DNA of 64,000 bases from contig NZ_GG669993.1 in the NCBI RefSeq assembly GCF_000159315.1, positions 16,242 to 80,241 on the forward strand, given 5' to 3'. The notes beneath the pieces were generated by a model. It did not search any database and was not told the origin of the DNA. It was given only the letters and a program-made list of their open reading frames with translations. Origin of the DNA: Lentilactobacillus hilgardii DSM 20176 = ATCC 8290. Its GTDB lineage: Bacteria > Bacillota > Bacilli > Lactobacillales > Lactobacillaceae. The first letter of the stretch is position 1. Each line of letters starts with the position of its first letter. The position numbers and the translations under genes were made by a program. Below are positions 61,959-64,000 of this stretch, in pieces.

Positions 61959-63721
61959 ATGAAAAAATTCGAATATAGTTTATTGGCATTGACAATTGCT
62001 TTGGGAGTAAGTTTTTTGCAACAAGGGTCTAAAGCCAGCACGAGCCCAGAAACCGGTACAAGAAGTTCACAAATAGTAGAATCTAGGGAAACATTAGATT
62101 CTTGGATGCCTGATAAGGGATTACAACAGGATATTTTAGCCTATCTAAAGAAAACATCCCAGCTTCCAAAAGATGCCACATTAGAGGATATTACCAAAGA
62201 AGTGGCAAACAATAATCGTTATATAAACATTGATATTACTAATCCAGTATCTTCATTGCAAGGGCTAGAATTCTTTAACGGTATGTTTAGTATTGGGTAT
62301 TTAACGTTTAGGAACACAAAAGTGCTCTTTCCAGATCTTAGTAATTTGAATCTAAATAATAGTTACCGTCAGCTGGCTACCCAGTATGATAATAATGGTT
62401 TTAATGATTTGTCACAAACGTTAAATCAGATTAAGCAACAGTTGAGTACACGAGAAGACCTTGGAAAGTTACATGTCGTTTATTTAGGGTTTACTCATCA
62501 GCATTTTACGGATATTTCGCCATGGTATGGCTTTTCTCAACAATATTCTAATCTTTCTCTTTACCAAAATGGCTTTTGGGGATTTAATAACAATACGGCA
62601 TTTGCAGAAGCACAATTGGAGGAAAATGGCGACATTGTTTTAAAAAATCCGTTGTATATTTTTGATGATCAAGGGAATAGAATTTCACTGACTGATGGCA
62701 TAACCGCGACTAACAACGGTAGCTATGATCAAGGTAAAAATGAAATTATTTGGCACAACGCTGATCCAAATACAAAATTGGAAGTAAACTGGAAAAAAAT
62801 TATGAGTGATTCAAGCCCCTATAACAAGCAACCAAATAAGGATATAAATTTTAATGGTCAATTAACGATTAATGTATTGGGTAGACCTGTAACCGTCAAT
62901 TACCTTGATGAAAGTCATAACAAAATTGCAGAATCTAAAATTATTACCGGCTATTTTGGTGATAATTATAAAACCGAACAAGTAGATGTACCGGGATATA
63001 CATTCATTTCGGTCGATGGCGAAAAGGTGGGGAAAATTGGTGCTAAGAATGTCATTGTAAATTATTACTATAAAAAGGAGTCGACACCAACAGTGCCAAC
63101 GACACCGACAACACCGACGACGCCAACGGTGCCAACGACGCCAACAACCCCAACAGCGCCAACAACCCCGACGACACCAACAGCGCCGACAACACGTCCA
63201 GACCAAGTTTCGGATTCTGACATTCCAAATTATGTAGTCGCAAAAGGTCAAGCTGTATATGCAGTAAATACGATTGGACTTTATAAAAAAGGTGATTTTT
63301 CCAAGAGAAATCGTATTAAGTATTACAAAAGAGCTGTACGAATTAATCGTCCGGAGTTTGTTGTCAAAGGATATAAACGGGATAAGTCTGGCAAATTAAG
63401 ATATCGCGTCCAACAATATAGTCCGTATGCTAAGCGGTATATTAAAGGAACCTCTGGATACATTACTTCTAGCGTTAAATATGTCATCCCTGCTTATTAT
63501 GCGACTCTGCCCGCAAATAAAAAGATCAAAATTATTAACCCAAATGGAATAAACTCATACAGGAAACTGCACTCACCGGAGAAATCAGGCATTTTAAAAA
63601 GGGACAAATATTAAAAGTAAAAAAAATCGTTAAGTACAAATATACTACGAGATACCAGTTGTTAAATGACCGTTACATTACGGCTAATAAGAAATTTGTC
63701 ATTTTTACTAAGTTTAAATAG
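61959..63721 (+). pseudogene. Surface protein with MucBP and DUF5776 domains, frameshifted near the end
   Basis: An exported protein. Signal peptide (1-32), unique N-terminal domain (about 35-300, beta-rich), one MucBP domain (VTVNYLDESHNKIAESKI to VIVNYYYKK), a Thr/Pro linker (TTPTTPT repeats), and a C-terminal DUF5776 domain. The main frame ends at 63614 (KRDKY). In frame 2, codons from 63572 (LTGEIRHFKKGQ) continue the DUF5776 sequence through KVKKIVKYKYTTRYQLLN to TAG 63721, so one base is missing near 63567-63575. There is no LPXTG. The ATG follows GAGGGG. It may bind mucus or wall polymers; activity of the truncated form is uncertain. Confidence 0.83.
63087..63192 (+). repeat. Thr/Pro tandem repeat in the surface protein gene
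   Basis: Nine-base units encoding Thr-Pro-Thr variants (ACACCAACA, ACGCCAACG and similar) are repeated about 11-12 times, forming a low-complexity linker. Confidence 0.85.
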
Positions 63722-63724
63722 TTT

Positions 63725-63748
63725 AAAACGCCAAAACGCCAAAACGCC
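63725..63748. repeat. Three tandem copies of AAAACGCC
   Basis: The octamer AAAACGCC occurs three times in a row; the third copy begins the terminator hairpin arm. Confidence 0.8.
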
Positions 63749-63775
63749 CATCCTTTTTGACAGGTGGGCGTTTTT
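63741..63775. terminator. Rho-independent terminator
   Basis: AAAACGCCCA and TGGGCG arms flank a 14-base loop followed by five Ts. It can serve both the surface protein gene and genes entering from the right. Confidence 0.85.
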
Positions 63776-63788
63776 GTCATTACTATCT

Positions 63789-63860
63789 TTATTTAAACAG
63801 GGCTTCTTTGGCACTTAGCAGTTTACTAATGCTGTTAGGCAGAATATGCCTCTGTTCCAT
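63789..63860 (-). CDS. Very small ORF (23 residues), stop-start overlap
   Basis: ATG 63860 overlaps the stop of the upstream partial ORF (TAATG) and encodes MEQRHILPNSISKLLSAKEA plus LFK. It is either a translationally coupled small peptide or the tail of the upstream gene after a frameshift. It is not recognised. Confidence 0.25.
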   Translation of the reverse strand: MEQRHILPNSISKLLSAKEALFK

Positions 63861-64000
63861 TATCGCTTTCGAAGTTCTTCTATAGTAATTGAGAAAGCTT
63901 CCGGGGCCACTAACCGTTCACATCGCATTCCCTTATTGTTAATAAGATTTAAAGAGATTAAGGAACCGACAGTATTTAAATCATCAATCATAAAATTCTT
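63860..64000 (-). CDS. C-terminal end of a protein (partial, right edge)
   Basis: A frame enters from beyond the right edge on the minus strand and ends at 63860. Visible residues include MIDDLNTVGSLISLNLINNK, then GMRCERLVAPEAFSITIEEL and RKR. An internal ATG (63991) has no clear ribosome site, so the gene likely begins outside. It is too short to assign. Confidence 0.35.
   Translation of the reverse strand, partial: KNFMIDDLNTVGSLISLNLINNKGMRCERLVAPEAFSITIEELRKR

Noticed and set aside
62862-63251. Cys/Arg/Trp-rich minus-strand frame opposite the Thr/Pro repeat
   Set aside because: It is the antisense image of the ACC/CCG codon repeat and has no start signals.

Overview
The window is a chromosomal stretch of a low-GC Gram-positive lactic acid bacterium of the family Lactobacillaceae. 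Evidence includes strong AGGAGG-type ribosome sites with many TTG/GTG starts, two pyruvate oxidases, C69 dipeptidases, an Ohr/OsmC protein, an archaeal-type PEP carboxylase, a MucBP/DUF5776 surface protein and the remains of a phosphoketolase gene. A heterofermentative lineage is a reasonable guess; genus and species cannot be read from this sequence alone. I see no rRNA, tRNA, CRISPR array, prophage or complete insertion sequence.

Layout. 0-7.7 kb: envelope genes (L,D-transpeptidase, DUF4870 protein, small secreted proteins, lipoprotein) and an MMPL exporter divergent from its probable TetR repressor. 8-14.4 kb: aspartate ammonia-lyase, a P2-type cation ATPase and a MarR-GNAT-B3/4 operon behind a 26-bp palindrome. 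14.7-23.5 kb: zinc-ribbon membrane protein, hexapeptide acyltransferase, SerA-like dehydrogenase, an alcohol/aldehyde dehydrogenase pair, HAD phosphatase and an OYE-GNAT operon. 23.7-25.8 kb: niaP-nadC, a pyridine-salvage operon with paired upstream operators. 26-34.9 kb: UvrD-like helicase, C69 dipeptidase, PEP carboxylase, Ohr/OsmC protein and a Kef-type antiporter. 35-38.6 kb: a large subtilisin-family protease gene broken by a one-base frameshift. 38.8-47.9 kb: zinc-less reductase, stand-alone PTS EIIC, pyruvate oxidase, HIT-like protein, SDR, an eRF1-like protein with a GRGGQ motif, and an FAD-linked 2-hydroxyacid (D-lactate-like) dehydrogenase. 48-58.2 kb: ABM monooxygenase, phosphoketolase relic, a 43-residue small ORF, an unrecognised 424-aa protein, tyrosine phosphatase, second pyruvate oxidase, membrane proteins and a Na+/H+ antiporter with an attenuator-like leader. 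58.5-64 kb: TetR, a CDF-like transporter with an altered metal site, a secreted C69 dipeptidase and a frameshifted MucBP/DUF5776 surface protein.

Much of the gene content concerns redox and carbon overflow (two pyruvate oxidases, FAD-dependent dehydrogenase, alcohol and aldehyde dehydrogenases, OYE, PEP carboxylase), ion homeostasis (P-type ATPase, two antiporters, CDF) and peptide use (subtilase, two dipeptidases). The most interesting non-gene signals are the competing stem-loops ahead of the Na+/H+ antiporter, a free-standing structured transcription unit near 43.2-43.4 kb, and several clear palindromic operators beside local regulators. Three genes are broken by single-base frameshifts or deletions; whether these are true pseudogenes or sequence errors cannot be decided here.
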